Shown here in pieces: positions 48,120 to 58,278 of a stretch of DNA of 64,000 nucleotides. Position numbers and translations under genes: made by a program. The notes under the pieces were generated by a model. That model was not told the DNA's origin. It saw only the letters and a list, made by a program, of their open reading frames with translations, and ran no database searches. The DNA is taken from the NCBI GenBank assembly GCA_026414665.1, contig JAOAIO010000001.1, positions 13,309-77,308 of the forward strand, read 5' to 3'. Position 1 is the first letter of the stretch; each line of letters starts with the position of its first letter. The DNA comes from Azovibrio sp. (lineage in GTDB: Bacteria > Pseudomonadota > Gammaproteobacteria > Burkholderiales > Rhodocyclaceae).

Positions 48120-49235
48120 ATGGAAGCTGTCTCCAGCGTTTCGACCTCAACCCTTCTCTGGCTCGTCTTTGCCGCCGCCTTCGCCTTCGGTCTGATTGGG
48201 CAGCGCACCCATTTTTGCACCATGGGCGCGATTTCCGACATCGTGAATATGGAGGACTGGACGCGGATGCGCCAGTGGCTCCTGGCCATCGCCGTCGCCG
48301 TGCTGGGCAGCGCCGCGCTGCATGGGGCCGGGCTCATCGATCTCGATAAGAGCATCTACCGCGGCGCCAACTTCACATGGCTGGCCTATCTCATCGGCGG
48401 CTTCACCTTCGGCATCGGCATGGTGCTGGCCTCCGGTTGCGGCTCTAAGACCTTGATCCGTGTCGGCGGCGGCAATCTCAAGTCGCTCGTGGTCATGCTC
48501 GTGCTCGCCGTGTCGGCCTACATCACCATGCGCGGCATTCTTGGGGTGTTGCGTGCCAATGTGCTCGAGCCCGTCGCGTTCACGCTCGAAGGCGGGCAAG
48601 ACATCCCCAACCTGCTCGAAACCGGGCTGGGCATCGCTCCGGGCACGGCGCTTGCCGTAAGCGCTTTGGCGGTCGGTGGGGCGCTCTTGTTCTTCGTATT
48701 CCGGCAGCGCGATTTCCTCGCCTTCGACAACCTGCTCGCCGGCATCGGCACCGGTCTCGTCATCGTCGCTTGCTGGTATATCAGCGGCCACCTCGGCTAC
48801 TTGCCGGAAGACCCAGAAACGCTGGAAGAAGCTTTCCGCGCCACCAACTCCGGGCGCATGGAGTCGCTTACCTTCGTGGCGCCCCAGGCCTATACGCTGG
48901 AGCTGCTCATGTTTTGGTCCGACGCCAGCCGCAAGGTCACGCTCGCCATTGCCTCGGTGCTGGGCGTTATTTGTGGTTCCTGTGCCTATGCCGTGGCGAC
49001 CCGCAGCTTTCGCTGGGAAGGCTTTCGGGATGTGGAAGACACGGCCAATCACCTGATTGGCGGCGTGCTCATGGGCTTTGGCGGGGTCACGGCGATGGGC
49101 TGCTCGGTGGGGCAGGGCATTACCGGCTTTTCTACCTTGGCGTTGGGCTCCATCGTCACCTTCGCCGCCATCGTCGCCGGGGCATGGGCGGCGCTCAAGT
49201 ACCAATACTGGCGGGCGATGCGCGCCGATGCCTAA
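48120..49235 (+). CDS. YeeE/YedE family (DUF395) transporter
   Basis: RTHFCTMGAISDIVNM, GFTFGIGMVLASGCGSKTLIRVGGGNLKSL, GGVLMGFGGVTAMGCSVGQGITGFSTL. Confidence 0.92.
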   Translation: MEAVSSVSTSTLLWLVFAAAFAFGLIGQRTHFCTMGAISDIVNMEDWTRMRQWLLAIAVAVLGSAALHGAGLIDLDKSIYRGANFTWLAYLIGGFTFGIGMVLASGCGSKTLIRVGGGNLKSLVVMLVLAVSAYITMRGILGVLRANVLEPVAFTLEGGQDIPNLLETGLGIAPGTALAVSALAVGGALLFFVFRQRDFLAFDNLLAGIGTGLVIVACWYISGHLGYLPEDPETLEEAFRATNSGRMESLTFVAPQAYTLELLMFWSDASRKVTLAIASVLGVICGSCAYAVATRSFRWEGFRDVEDTANHLIGGVLMGFGGVTAMGCSVGQGITGFSTLALGSIVTFAAIVAGAWAALKYQYWRAMRADA

Positions 49236-49256
49236 GGCGCGTCGGCCGCCTTTGGC

Positions 49257-49721
49257 TCATTGTGGCGTGCCTTGGCTGAGCAAGAGGCGGATGACGCGCA
49301 CGGTTTCCAGGTCGGAAGCGTGATAGGCCGACTTGACGTATTCGAGATAGGCGCCATCCGGCCCTTCTTGCGCCAGCGTGGTTTGGTAAGTAAAGCGCAG
49401 ATACAAGGCGCCGGGCTGCGGTTCTTCGAGGCGGATCACGAGTGAGCCGCCGGCATGATCGGGGCCGGCTTCGATATCGAAGCGAAGCCATTCTTCCGCC
49501 ACGAAGCTGACCTGATCGCGGATGCGCGTCGCGCCGAAATCGAGCTCGCGCGCGCAGCCTGATTCGCTGCGCGCGAGCATGGTGCAGGCCACGAGCCCGG
49601 GTAAAAAGAGCATAGGGTTTTCCACCCGCTGCCATAAGCCCCGCCAGAGCTGCGCCCGGGTCAAGGGCGCGAGCATGGGTTGGGCGGGGTCGTTGATTGC
49701 CACGAGATGTTCAAAGTACAT
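49257..49721 (-). CDS. DUF1857/AtaL-like SRPBCC-type protein
   Basis: 154 aa MYFEHLVAINDPAQPMLAPLTRAQLWRGLWQRVENPMLFLPGL..FTYQTTL; family call by resemblance only. Confidence 0.65.
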   Translation of the reverse strand: MYFEHLVAINDPAQPMLAPLTRAQLWRGLWQRVENPMLFLPGLVACTMLARSESGCARELDFGATRIRDQVSFVAEEWLRFDIEAGPDHAGGSLVIRLEEPQPGALYLRFTYQTTLAQEGPDGAYLEYVKSAYHASDLETVRVIRLLLSQGTPQ

Positions 49722-49784
49722 GGGGCGCATTTTGCCTGGCTGTGTTCTACCTGTCACGGCGGCTGCCCGTGGTAGCATCGGCCC

Positions 49785-50492
49785 ATGCAGATCGAACGCC
49801 TCCTTCAGCAGCAAGGCTTCGGCACGCGCAAGGCGTGCCGCAGCCTCGTGCGCCGCGGTCGCTTCGCCGTCGCCGGGCAAGTCATCGACGACCCTTTCCG
49901 CGATATCGACCCGGCTGGCCTCGTGTTCACGGTCGATGGCCAGGACTGGCCCTACCGCGACAAGGCCGTCATCCTCTTGCACAAGCCGGCAGGGTATGAA
50001 TGCTCGACACGGCCGCGGCACCATCCGGGCGTGCACACCCTGCTGCCGCCCCAGTTCCTGGCGCGCAACGTGCAGTGCATCGGCCGCCTCGATGCCGATA
50101 CTACGGGGTTGTTGTTGCTCACCGACGATGGCCCGCTCATCCATGCGCTCTCGTCGCCTAAGCGCAAGGTGCCCAAGGTGTACCGCGTCACGCTGCGCCA
50201 TCCGCTCGAGGAGGCTCAGCGCCAGGTCCTGCTGGCCGGGGTCGTGCTCAACGACGACCCGGAGCCGGCCTGCGCCGTGGCCGCCGAGCTGGTCGATCCG
50301 CACACGCTCATGCTGACGCTCACCGAAGGCCGCTATCACCAAGTCAAGCGTATGCTCGCTGCGGTCGGCAACCGTGTCGAAGCGCTCTGCCGCGTTGCCG
50401 TCGGGGGCTTGGCCTTGCCCGCCGATCTGCCGCCAGGGACGTGGCGCTGGCTCGATGCCGCTGATCTGGAGCGGCTCTGGAGCAAGACATGA
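49785..50492 (+). CDS. rsuA: 16S rRNA pseudouridine synthase RsuA-like
   Basis: S4 region; ILLHKPAGYECSTRPRHHPGV, IGRLDADTTGLLLLTDDGPLIHAL, TEGRYHQVKRMLAAVGNRV. Confidence 0.92.
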   Translation: MQIERLLQQQGFGTRKACRSLVRRGRFAVAGQVIDDPFRDIDPAGLVFTVDGQDWPYRDKAVILLHKPAGYECSTRPRHHPGVHTLLPPQFLARNVQCIGRLDADTTGLLLLTDDGPLIHALSSPKRKVPKVYRVTLRHPLEEAQRQVLLAGVVLNDDPEPACAVAAELVDPHTLMLTLTEGRYHQVKRMLAAVGNRVEALCRVAVGGLALPADLPPGTWRWLDAADLERLWSKT

Positions 50493-51403
50493 CCTTGACG
50501 GAACTGCGTTACATCGTCGCGCTCGCCCGCGAACGCCATTTCGGCCGAGCTGCCGAGCGTTGCCATGTCAGCCAGCCGACCTTGTCGGTGGCGGTGAAAA
50601 AGCTCGAGGAGCGGCTGGAGGTACTCTTGTTCGAGCGCACGCCCGGCGATATCCGTCTCACCCCCGTGGGTGAGCGGGTGTGCGCTCAAGCCGAGAAAGT
50701 CCTGGCCGAGGCGGCGCGGGTCGAGGAACTGGCGCAACTGGGCAAGGATCCGCTCGTGGGGCCCTTGCGATTGGGCGTCATCTATACCATCGCGCCCTAT
50801 TTGCTGCCGCGCTTGATTCCTGCGCTGCATCGCCTGGCACCGCGTATGCCGCTCTATCTACAGGAGAATTTCACGCACCGCCTGGCCGAGGCACTCAAGA
50901 GCGGCGAGCTCGACGCCGCCATCGTCGCCGCGCCGTTCGAGGAGCCGGGCATCGTCACGCGGGCGCTTTACGATGAGCCGTTCGAGGTTGCCTTGCCGGC
51001 GCAGCACCCGCTTGCTGGGCGCGAGGCGATTGCCAAGGAGGAGATCGATCCAAGCCAGCTACTCATCCTCGGACAGGGCAATTGCTTTCGTGACCAGGTG
51101 GTTTCGGCCTGCCCGCAGCTTACCGCGCCAGGCAAGATCGAGCAGGCCGTCGAGGGTAGCTCGCTCGAAACCATGCGACACATGGTGGCAAGTGGCGCCG
51201 GCATCGCCGTGGTGCCGGCTTCGGCTTCTGCCACTTGGCCGAAGGACGATCCCTTGTTCGTGATTCGGCCTTTCCAGTCGCCCGCGCCGAGCCGGCGCGT
51301 GGTGCTGGCGTGGCGCGTCACCTTTCCTCGGCCGCAAGCCATGGATGTGCTCTACCAGGCAGTTTGCCAGGCACCGCCGACGGGCACGCGCTTCTTGAAA
51401 TAG
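50489..51403 (+). CDS. oxyR: LysR family hydrogen peroxide-responsive regulator OxyR
   Basis: MTLTELRYIVALARERHFGRAAERCHVSQPTLSVAVKKLEE; GNCFRDQVVSACPQL with two Cys in the OxyR redox spacing. Confidence 0.9.
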   Translation: MTLTELRYIVALARERHFGRAAERCHVSQPTLSVAVKKLEERLEVLLFERTPGDIRLTPVGERVCAQAEKVLAEAARVEELAQLGKDPLVGPLRLGVIYTIAPYLLPRLIPALHRLAPRMPLYLQENFTHRLAEALKSGELDAAIVAAPFEEPGIVTRALYDEPFEVALPAQHPLAGREAIAKEEIDPSQLLILGQGNCFRDQVVSACPQLTAPGKIEQAVEGSSLETMRHMVASGAGIAVVPASASATWPKDDPLFVIRPFQSPAPSRRVVLAWRVTFPRPQAMDVLYQAVCQAPPTGTRFLK

Positions 51404-51427
51404 GCTGGCGTTGCCGCGTCTTCGGCT

Positions 51428-53971
51428 TTACGCCGCTTCGGTCGCCGTCTTCTTGGCCGGCGCTTTTTTCGGCGTGGCCTTGGGTTCGCGCTTTTCGAAC
51501 TCGAAGCCGACTTTGCCGTCCTTGCCGACGACCAAGAAGGCTGAGAACTTGCGCCGGGTGCGGGCCGAGACGAAGTCCTTGAGGAGATCGGTGCGCCCGT
51601 TTTGTAGCAGCTTTTGCATTTGCGCGCGTTCGATCGGTTGCAGCAGGATCACCTTGCCGGAGCGAAAATCGCAGCGCTTCTCGGCGCCGACCGCCTTGGC
51701 GCAGACGTAGGCGTTGCCGTGCTCATAGACCGGGCTGCCGCACTTGGGACAGTTGCCCAGGGCTTCTTGCGTCGAGAAGTCCACGGTTTCGGCATCGCCT
51801 TCCTCGTCCGCGGCCCCCTGGCCAAAGTCGAATTCGGTCTCGCATTGATCGTTCAGCTTGATGCTGGCGGCAAAGGGGCGGCCCATTTTGTTGCGAAAGC
51901 CGGTGAGCGGACCGATGCTGCGCTGGGTGAGCAGCGTCTCGATTTCCTCGGGCTCGAACTGGCGTCCGGCCACGATCTTCCAGAGCGCGAAGTCGCAGCT
52001 GCCGCACTGAAATTTTTTGTAGGTTTCACGCACTTGGCCGCCGCATTTGGGACAAGGCGCGCGCAGCACGCCGAAATCGCCGGGGATGGTGTCCGAGTCG
52101 TAGGACTTGGCGCGCTCGACGATGAGGCGCGTCATCTCGGCGATTTCCTGCATGAACGCCTGGCGCGACATTTCCCCTTTCTCGATGCGGGCGAGCTTCC
52201 ATTCCCACTCGCCGGTCAATTCCGGCGCGGTGAGCTCGTGGATGCCGAGGCCGTTCAGCAGCGTGAGCAAGGAGAAAGCCTTGGCGGTCGGGATTAGCTC
52301 GCGGCCTTCGCGCAGGATGTATTGCTCGGCGATCAGGTTCTCGATGATCTGGGCCCGCGTCGCCGGGGTTCCCAGACCTCGCCCGGCCATCGCGGCCTTG
52401 AGCTCTTCGTCCTCGACCATCTTGCCCGCGCCTTCCATGGCGGAGAGCAAGGTGGCTTCGGAATAGCGCGGCGGCGGTCGGGTTTCGGCACGCTTGAGTA
52501 CGACTTCCGTGGCGCGGACTTTTTCTTGGGCTTCGACGCGCGCCAGATTGCCGGCTTCGCCCTCCTGGCCTTCCTTGCCATAGACCGCGAGCCAGCCTGG
52601 ATTGACCAGGACCTTGCCTTCGGTCTTGAAGGGATGGCCGGCGACCCGGGTGATGCGGGTCGTCACTTGGTATTCGGCGGCCGGGAAGAATACTGCCAAG
52701 AAACGCTTGACCACGAGGTCATAGAGCTTTTGCTCAGGCTCGGATAGGTTCTTGGGCGCTTGCGTGGTGGGGATGATGGCGAAGTGGTCGCTTACCTTGG
52801 CATTGTTGAAGATGCGCTTGTTGGGCAGTACCCAATTGCGCGCCAGCACCTGATGGGCGAACGGCGCGTAGCGTGCCAGGAGCACCTCGTCGTGGCCTTT
52901 GCCGGCGCCCTCGCCAGTGAGCATGGCGAGCGTGGCCTTGACCGTGCCCAGGTAATCTTCGGGCAGGTGGCGCGAGTCGGTACGCGGATAGGTGAGGACC
53001 TTGTGCTTTTCGTAGAGCGCCTGGGCCAGTCCCAGGGTGTTCTTGGCAGAAAAGCCGAAGCGGGCGTTGGCTTCGCGCTGTAGGCTGGTGAGGTCGAAGA
53101 GCAGCGGCGAGAGGCGCGTTTCCGGCTTCGATTCCTCGCTTACCTCGCCGATCTGGCCGCTACAGGCGGCGCGGATGGCGGCGGCCTTGGCCTCGTCCCA
53201 GATGCGCTCGGCGCGGGCGTGCTCATCGGCGTCGTCCTTGCCCTTGAAGTGTTCGTCGAACCATTTGCCCGTGTATTCGCCGGCCAGGGCGCTGAAGCAG
53301 GCTTCGACTTCCCAGTAGGGGCGAGGTTGAAAGGCACGAATCTTTTTTTCGCGCTCGACGACGATGGCGAGGGTGGGGGTCTGAACCCGGCCGACGGTGG
53401 TCAGGTGAAAGCCGCCGGTCTTGGAGTTGAAGGCGGTCATTGCCCGCGTGCCGTTGATGCCCACCAGCCAGTCGGATTCGGAGCGGCACACGGCGGCATC
53501 GGCGAGGCCTTGCATCTCGGCGCCCGAGCGCAAGTGGGCAAAGCCGTCGCGGATGGCTTGCGGGGTCATGGATTGCAGCCACAGCCGTAATACCGGCTTG
53601 TTCGTCTTGCTGTGCTGGACGATGTAATTGAAGATCAGCTCGCCTTCGCGGCCCGCATCGCAGGCGTTGATCAGCGCGTCTATGTCCTTGCGCTTGATTA
53701 GCTTGGTGAGCAGCTTCAAGCGTGCCTCGGTTTTTTCGATCGGCTTGAGCGTGAAATGGGGCGGAATCACCGGCAGGTGGGCGAACGACCATTTGCCGCG
53801 CTTGACTTCGTATTCTTCCGGGCAAGCCAGTTCGAGCAGGTGGCCGATGGCCGACGAGATCACGTACTCGTCGTTCTCGAAATAATCGTCGTGCTTGGTG
53901 AAACCGCCGAGTGCCTTGGCGATGTCGGCGGCGACGGAGGGTTTTTCGGCAATGATCAGCTTTTTGCCCAT
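51428..53971 (-). CDS. topB: DNA topoisomerase III
   Basis: 847 aa; MGKKLIIAEKPSVAADIAKALGG, ACDAGREGELIFNYI, TYPRTDSRHLPEDY, C-terminal Cys-rich zinc region CPKCGG.. Confidence 0.95.
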   Translation of the reverse strand: MGKKLIIAEKPSVAADIAKALGGFTKHDDYFENDEYVISSAIGHLLELACPEEYEVKRGKWSFAHLPVIPPHFTLKPIEKTEARLKLLTKLIKRKDIDALINACDAGREGELIFNYIVQHSKTNKPVLRLWLQSMTPQAIRDGFAHLRSGAEMQGLADAAVCRSESDWLVGINGTRAMTAFNSKTGGFHLTTVGRVQTPTLAIVVEREKKIRAFQPRPYWEVEACFSALAGEYTGKWFDEHFKGKDDADEHARAERIWDEAKAAAIRAACSGQIGEVSEESKPETRLSPLLFDLTSLQREANARFGFSAKNTLGLAQALYEKHKVLTYPRTDSRHLPEDYLGTVKATLAMLTGEGAGKGHDEVLLARYAPFAHQVLARNWVLPNKRIFNNAKVSDHFAIIPTTQAPKNLSEPEQKLYDLVVKRFLAVFFPAAEYQVTTRITRVAGHPFKTEGKVLVNPGWLAVYGKEGQEGEAGNLARVEAQEKVRATEVVLKRAETRPPPRYSEATLLSAMEGAGKMVEDEELKAAMAGRGLGTPATRAQIIENLIAEQYILREGRELIPTAKAFSLLTLLNGLGIHELTAPELTGEWEWKLARIEKGEMSRQAFMQEIAEMTRLIVERAKSYDSDTIPGDFGVLRAPCPKCGGQVRETYKKFQCGSCDFALWKIVAGRQFEPEEIETLLTQRSIGPLTGFRNKMGRPFAASIKLNDQCETEFDFGQGAADEEGDAETVDFSTQEALGNCPKCGSPVYEHGNAYVCAKAVGAEKRCDFRSGKVILLQPIERAQMQKLLQNGRTDLLKDFVSARTRRKFSAFLVVGKDGKVGFEFEKREPKATPKKAPAKKTATEAA

Positions 53972-54067
53972 GACTGGTTCGGCGCGTGGCCGCCCTGGAA
54001 AAAGTGCGGTGGATGATAAGGGGGCGGGAGGCGGCGTGCAAGCCAGGCCGCCGCTGCCGTGGCGGCG

Positions 54068-54514
54068 CTAATGGTAGGCAGAATCGGCGGCGCCATCGGC
54101 GAGCAGCTCCTCGACGATGAGCGGATCGAGGTCGCGGGTTTGCCACCACAAGACCATGAGCACGATGATCTTGAAACGTTCCAGGGCGATGGGCGGCTCG
54201 GGTAGATCGGCGGCGCGGTCGAGGATCAGCTCCCGCGTCGGCGCGTCGATGACCCCGGCACGTTCGAGGAAAATGAGGAAATCGAGACAGCCAGGCTCGA
54301 AGCGTTCGAGCTCGGCGGCGGTAAACACGCGCAGGCCGTGGCTGGTGAAATGAAGCGGCGCGCTTTGCCGCAGCGCCGCGAGCCAATCGAGCGCGGCGCT
54401 GATGTCGAGCTCGTCGAAGCCGAGCGCCGAAAGCTTGCGGGCCAAGGCTTCCCCCTCGGGATGGGCGGAAAAATCGGAGTAATTTTCGAAAAGGTAGACG
54501 AGGATGTCGATCAT
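54068..54514 (-). CDS. smg: Smg family protein (DUF494)
   Basis: MIDILVYLFENYSDFSAHPEGEALARKLSALGFDELDI; placed next to dprA. Confidence 0.93.
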   Translation of the reverse strand: MIDILVYLFENYSDFSAHPEGEALARKLSALGFDELDISAALDWLAALRQSAPLHFTSHGLRVFTAAELERFEPGCLDFLIFLERAGVIDAPTRELILDRAADLPEPPIALERFKIIVLMVLWWQTRDLDPLIVEELLADGAADSAYH

Positions 54515-55650
54515 GGCCGGGCTTGGGGAGGAAGGCGCTGGTAACGGTTGCCGGGCAAGGGGGCGATATGGCCGTCCAGTTCCAGCCCCATCAGGATGGC
54601 GAGAAGCGCATCCGCCGTCAAGCCGCAGCGTTGGCTTAGCACGTCGAGCGGGCAGGGGTCGTGTCCCAGGGCCGCGAGCACTTGCTGCGCTACGGTCGAG
54701 TCGGCTTCTGCCGGCGGACAGGGGGGCGGATCGGTCTCGACCAGCGCGGCGGGCGTGGCCCCGGGCAGCTCTTCGAGCACGTCGGCGACGGTCTCGACCA
54801 GCTTGGCGCCTTCGCGGATGAGGCGGTGGCAGCCGCGCGTGAGTGGCGAGTGGATGGAGCCGGGAATGGCGAATACCTCGCGGCCTTGCTCGCCCGCTAG
54901 GCGAGCCGTGATGAGGGAGCCGCTCTCGAGTGCGGCTTCGACGACGAGCACCCCTTGCGCCAGGCCCGCGATGATGCGGTTGCGCCGCGGGAAATGCGCG
55001 GCGCGGGCCGGCGTGCCCAGCGGGAATTCCGAAACGATAGCGCCCTGCGCCAGGATTGCTGCCGCCAGCTCGGCATTGCGCGCCGGATAAAGGCGGTCGG
55101 CGCCGGTGCCGATCACGGCGATCGTGCCGCCTCCGGCCGCGAGCGCGCCGCGGTGCGCGGCAGCATCGATGCCGAGCGCCAGGCCGCTGATGATGACCAG
55201 CCCAGCCTGGGAGAGCGCGGCTGCGAAGGCTTCTGCCGTATGGCTGCCCTGTGGCGAGGCGTTGCGGCTGCCGACCACGGCGATGCCAGGCCGGGCGAGT
55301 AAGCCGACATCCCCGCGCACGTAGAGGAGCACGGGCGGGTCGGCGATTTCCAGGAGCGGCGCCGGGTAGCGCGGGTCGGCCAGGGTGAGGATGTGCTGTC
55401 CCGGTTGCGCCGCCCAAGCTAGGGCCGCTTCTATGGCCGGCTCGAGTTCGCTCTGCGTGGCGGCGGCGTACAGCGCCTCGGCCTTGGCGCCAATGGTGGC
55501 CTGCCAGGTGGCGGCGGGGGCGGCGAAGACGGCCTCGGGCGAGCCGCAGGCAAGTAGGAGCCGGCGCTGTGAGCGCGGCCCGAGGCCGGGGATCAGCGTG
55601 AGCCGCAGCCAGGCGCGCAGCGCGGCCAGATCAGGGGTTGCGAACGGCAT
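54511..55650 (-). CDS. dprA: DNA processing protein DprA
   Basis: GIAVVGSRNASPQGSHTAEAFAAALSQAGLVIISGLALGIDAAAHRGALAAGGGTIAVIGTGADRLYPARN. Confidence 0.95.
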   Translation of the reverse strand: MPFATPDLAALRAWLRLTLIPGLGPRSQRRLLLACGSPEAVFAAPAATWQATIGAKAEALYAAATQSELEPAIEAALAWAAQPGQHILTLADPRYPAPLLEIADPPVLLYVRGDVGLLARPGIAVVGSRNASPQGSHTAEAFAAALSQAGLVIISGLALGIDAAAHRGALAAGGGTIAVIGTGADRLYPARNAELAAAILAQGAIVSEFPLGTPARAAHFPRRNRIIAGLAQGVLVVEAALESGSLITARLAGEQGREVFAIPGSIHSPLTRGCHRLIREGAKLVETVADVLEELPGATPAALVETDPPPCPPAEADSTVAQQVLAALGHDPCPLDVLSQRCGLTADALLAILMGLELDGHIAPLPGNRYQRLPPQARP

Positions 55651-56650
55651 CCCCGACGGCGAGGGGGCGCGAGGCTTCCATGACCAAGCCGTAGGCGACG
55701 CGCTCGAAGGTGCGGAAGACGAAGACGAGGCCGTAGCGCTCTTCAGGCAGGGCCATGACCTGGTTGCGGCCTTCGGCATCGCGGTACATCGCGGCGCGCT
55801 TGCTGAATAGGCCGAGCACATGGCCGACCTCGACGCCATCGCGGCTGCCGCGGTTGAGCGTGATCACCGAGTTGCGCCCGCCAGCGCTGACGCCGCCATA
55901 GACCGACATGACGAGGCCGGAGATGTCTTGTTCGGCCCGGCGCGGCACATAGGATTTGAGATCGGGGAAATCGGCCGGTACGAGCAGGTCGCCTTTGAGG
56001 ATTTCTTCCTTGCTGGCGAGCACTTCGAGGATGCTCACTTCGCCGGGCTGCTTGAGCTGGGCGGTGCCGAGGAAGAAAGCCTCGAAACCCAGCACTTCCT
56101 GGGTGGCGGGGTCCTTGAGCGGTACCCCGGGGCGGTAGATGTGCCAGCGGGGATGCTCTTCGTTGAGCCCCAGGACGAAGATTTCGTCACCGTTACCGGC
56201 AATGACGCGCGATTCGTTGGTGGCGATGATGCGGGGCGCATCCTTCAATGCGTCGGCCTCGACCACCAGGGGCTGGGAAATATAGGGTTCGATGGCTTCG
56301 CGCGGGATGGCCGGAATCTCTTGGCCGAGTCGTTCCTCATGCACCTTGGGCGAGAGCTTGCTGGCCACCGGCTTACCTAGGCGCAGGCGCGGCTTGCCAT
56401 CGACGTAATCGAGATAGACGATGTCGCCTGGATAGATCAGGTGTGGATTGCGAATCTGCTCGCGGTTCAAATTCCAGATTTCCGGCCAGCGCCAGGGCTC
56501 TTTGAGGAATTTGCCGGCAATGCCCCAGAGGGTGTCGCCCTTCACTACGACGTGTCGATCCGGAACGTTTTCCGCGAGTTGCAGGGAGTCGCCGGCGTAG
56601 GCGGCGGCTGCGGTCACAGCCAGAAGCAGGGCAGATATAATGCGGGACAT
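55631..56650 (-). CDS. LysM domain protein, secreted
   Basis: Signal peptide; HVVVKGDTLWGIAGKFLKEPWRWPEIWNLNREQIRNPHLIYPGDIVYLDY. Confidence 0.92.
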   Translation of the reverse strand: MSRIISALLLAVTAAAAYAGDSLQLAENVPDRHVVVKGDTLWGIAGKFLKEPWRWPEIWNLNREQIRNPHLIYPGDIVYLDYVDGKPRLRLGKPVASKLSPKVHEERLGQEIPAIPREAIEPYISQPLVVEADALKDAPRIIATNESRVIAGNGDEIFVLGLNEEHPRWHIYRPGVPLKDPATQEVLGFEAFFLGTAQLKQPGEVSILEVLASKEEILKGDLLVPADFPDLKSYVPRRAEQDISGLVMSVYGGVSAGGRNSVITLNRGSRDGVEVGHVLGLFSKRAAMYRDAEGRNQVMALPEERYGLVFVFRTFERVAYGLVMEASRPLAVGDAVRNP

Positions 56651-56791
56651 GGATTTTCCTCGTGGACGGGTGGAACACGCCGGGCCCGGATCTGTCTGAA
56701 CGAGCACGGTTTGAACCACGGCTCATGCCATTCCAATTTTCGGAAGCGCTTGAGATTCTGCACGCAATGACCTAACTGAGCAAGCTTTGCC

Positions 56792-57295
56792 ATGGCCCTA
56801 CTTCCCATTTTGCGCTTTCCTGATGCGCGTTTGAAGAAAATTGCCGCGCCGGTCGAAAAAATCGACGATGGCATTCGCCGCTTGGTGGCCGACATGGCCG
56901 AAACCATGTACGAGGCGCCGGGCATCGGTCTTGCGGCGACGCAGGTCGATGTGCATCGCCAGGTGGTGGTCATCGATGTCTCGGAAGAGAGGAATCAGCT
57001 GCTCGTGCTCATCAATCCGCGCATCACGCACCGCGATGGCGTCCAAGTCTATGAAGAAGGCTGTCTTTCCGTGCCGGGCATCTACGACAAGGTGGAACGC
57101 GCGGCCCAGGTCAGCGTGGAATACCTCGACTTGGAGGGCGAGCGCCGCACCTTGACGGCCGACGGGCTGCTGGCGGTGTGCATTCAGCACGAGCTCGATC
57201 ACTTGCAAGGCAAGGTCTTCGTCGAGCATTTGTCGCAGCTCAAGCAGATGCGCATCAAAACCAAGCTGGCCAAGCAGGCCCGTATCACCGCATGA
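56792..57295 (+). CDS. def: Peptide deformylase
   Basis: [48 protein letters not shown]. Confidence 0.97.
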   Translation: MALLPILRFPDARLKKIAAPVEKIDDGIRRLVADMAETMYEAPGIGLAATQVDVHRQVVVIDVSEERNQLLVLINPRITHRDGVQVYEEGCLSVPGIYDKVERAAQVSVEYLDLEGERRTLTADGLLAVCIQHELDHLQGKVFVEHLSQLKQMRIKTKLAKQARITA

Positions 57296-58218
57296 AGCTC
57301 ATTTTCGCCGGCACGCCGGAATTCGCCGCCGTCGCGCTTGCCACCCTGATCGAAGCCGGGCACGACTTGGCGCTGGTCTTGACCCAGCCGGACCGGCCGG
57401 CCGGGCGAGGGATGCAGCTCAAAGCCTCGCCCGTCAAGCAGCTGGCGCTGCGGCATGGCATCGAGGTTTGCCAGCCGCTGTCCTTGCACAAGGATGCCGC
57501 GGCGCGGCAAAAAATCGCGGACATCGGCGCCGATGCCATGATCGTCGCCGCTTACGGCCTGATTCTGCCGCAAGCGGTGCTCGACATGCCGCGCTTTGGC
57601 TGTCTCAACATCCATGCTTCGCTCTTGCCGCGTTGGCGCGGCGCGGCGCCGATTCAGCGCGCCATCTTGGCTGGCGATGCACAAACTGGCGTCTGCATCA
57701 TGCAGATGGAGGCCGGGCTCGACACCGGCCCGGTGCTGGCCCGCGTCAGCACCCCGATTGCCCCGGACGACACGGCCGCCAGCCTGCACGACCGGCTGGC
57801 GCAACTGGGCGCGCGGCTGCTGGCCGACACGTTGCCGCGCCTGCCGCTCCCTGCCGAGCCGCAGCCACAAGCGGGGGTGAGCTATGCCGCCAAGATCGAT
57901 AAGGCCGAAGCGCAGATCGACTGGCGGTGCAGTGCTGTCGAGCTGGATCGGCGCATCCGTGCCTTCAACCCTTTCCCGGTGGCGCAGACATCCTTACACG
58001 GCACGCCGATCAAAATTTGGGCGGCCTACCCGGTTGCCGGGCAAGGCGCGCCCGGTACCGTGCTGGCCGTGGATAAGGCCGGCATCCATGTCGCTTGCGG
58101 TGCTGGCGCCTTGTGTCTCACCGAGCTGCAAAAAGCCGGTGGCAAACGCTTGCCGGCGGCGCAATTTCTCGCTGGGCATTCGATAAAAGTGAATGAACGT
58201 TTCGGCAGCCTCGCTTGA
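57292..58218 (+). CDS. fmt: Methionyl-tRNA formyltransferase
   Basis: [70 protein letters not shown]. Confidence 0.97.
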   Translation: MKLIFAGTPEFAAVALATLIEAGHDLALVLTQPDRPAGRGMQLKASPVKQLALRHGIEVCQPLSLHKDAAARQKIADIGADAMIVAAYGLILPQAVLDMPRFGCLNIHASLLPRWRGAAPIQRAILAGDAQTGVCIMQMEAGLDTGPVLARVSTPIAPDDTAASLHDRLAQLGARLLADTLPRLPLPAEPQPQAGVSYAAKIDKAEAQIDWRCSAVELDRRIRAFNPFPVAQTSLHGTPIKIWAAYPVAGQGAPGTVLAVDKAGIHVACGAGALCLTELQKAGGKRLPAAQFLAGHSIKVNERFGSLA

Positions 58219-58242
58219 ATGCGAAGCTTGCGTGCCTATCTA
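58214..58242 (+). promoter_or_regulatory. Candidate sigma-32-like promoter of htpX
   Basis: CTTGAA-N15-CCTATCTA about 37 nt upstream of the htpX ATG; the -35 matches, the -10 only partly. Confidence 0.35.
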
Positions 58243-58278
58243 ATAAACCGATACCACTTTAGCCTCGAGGAGGTTTCC

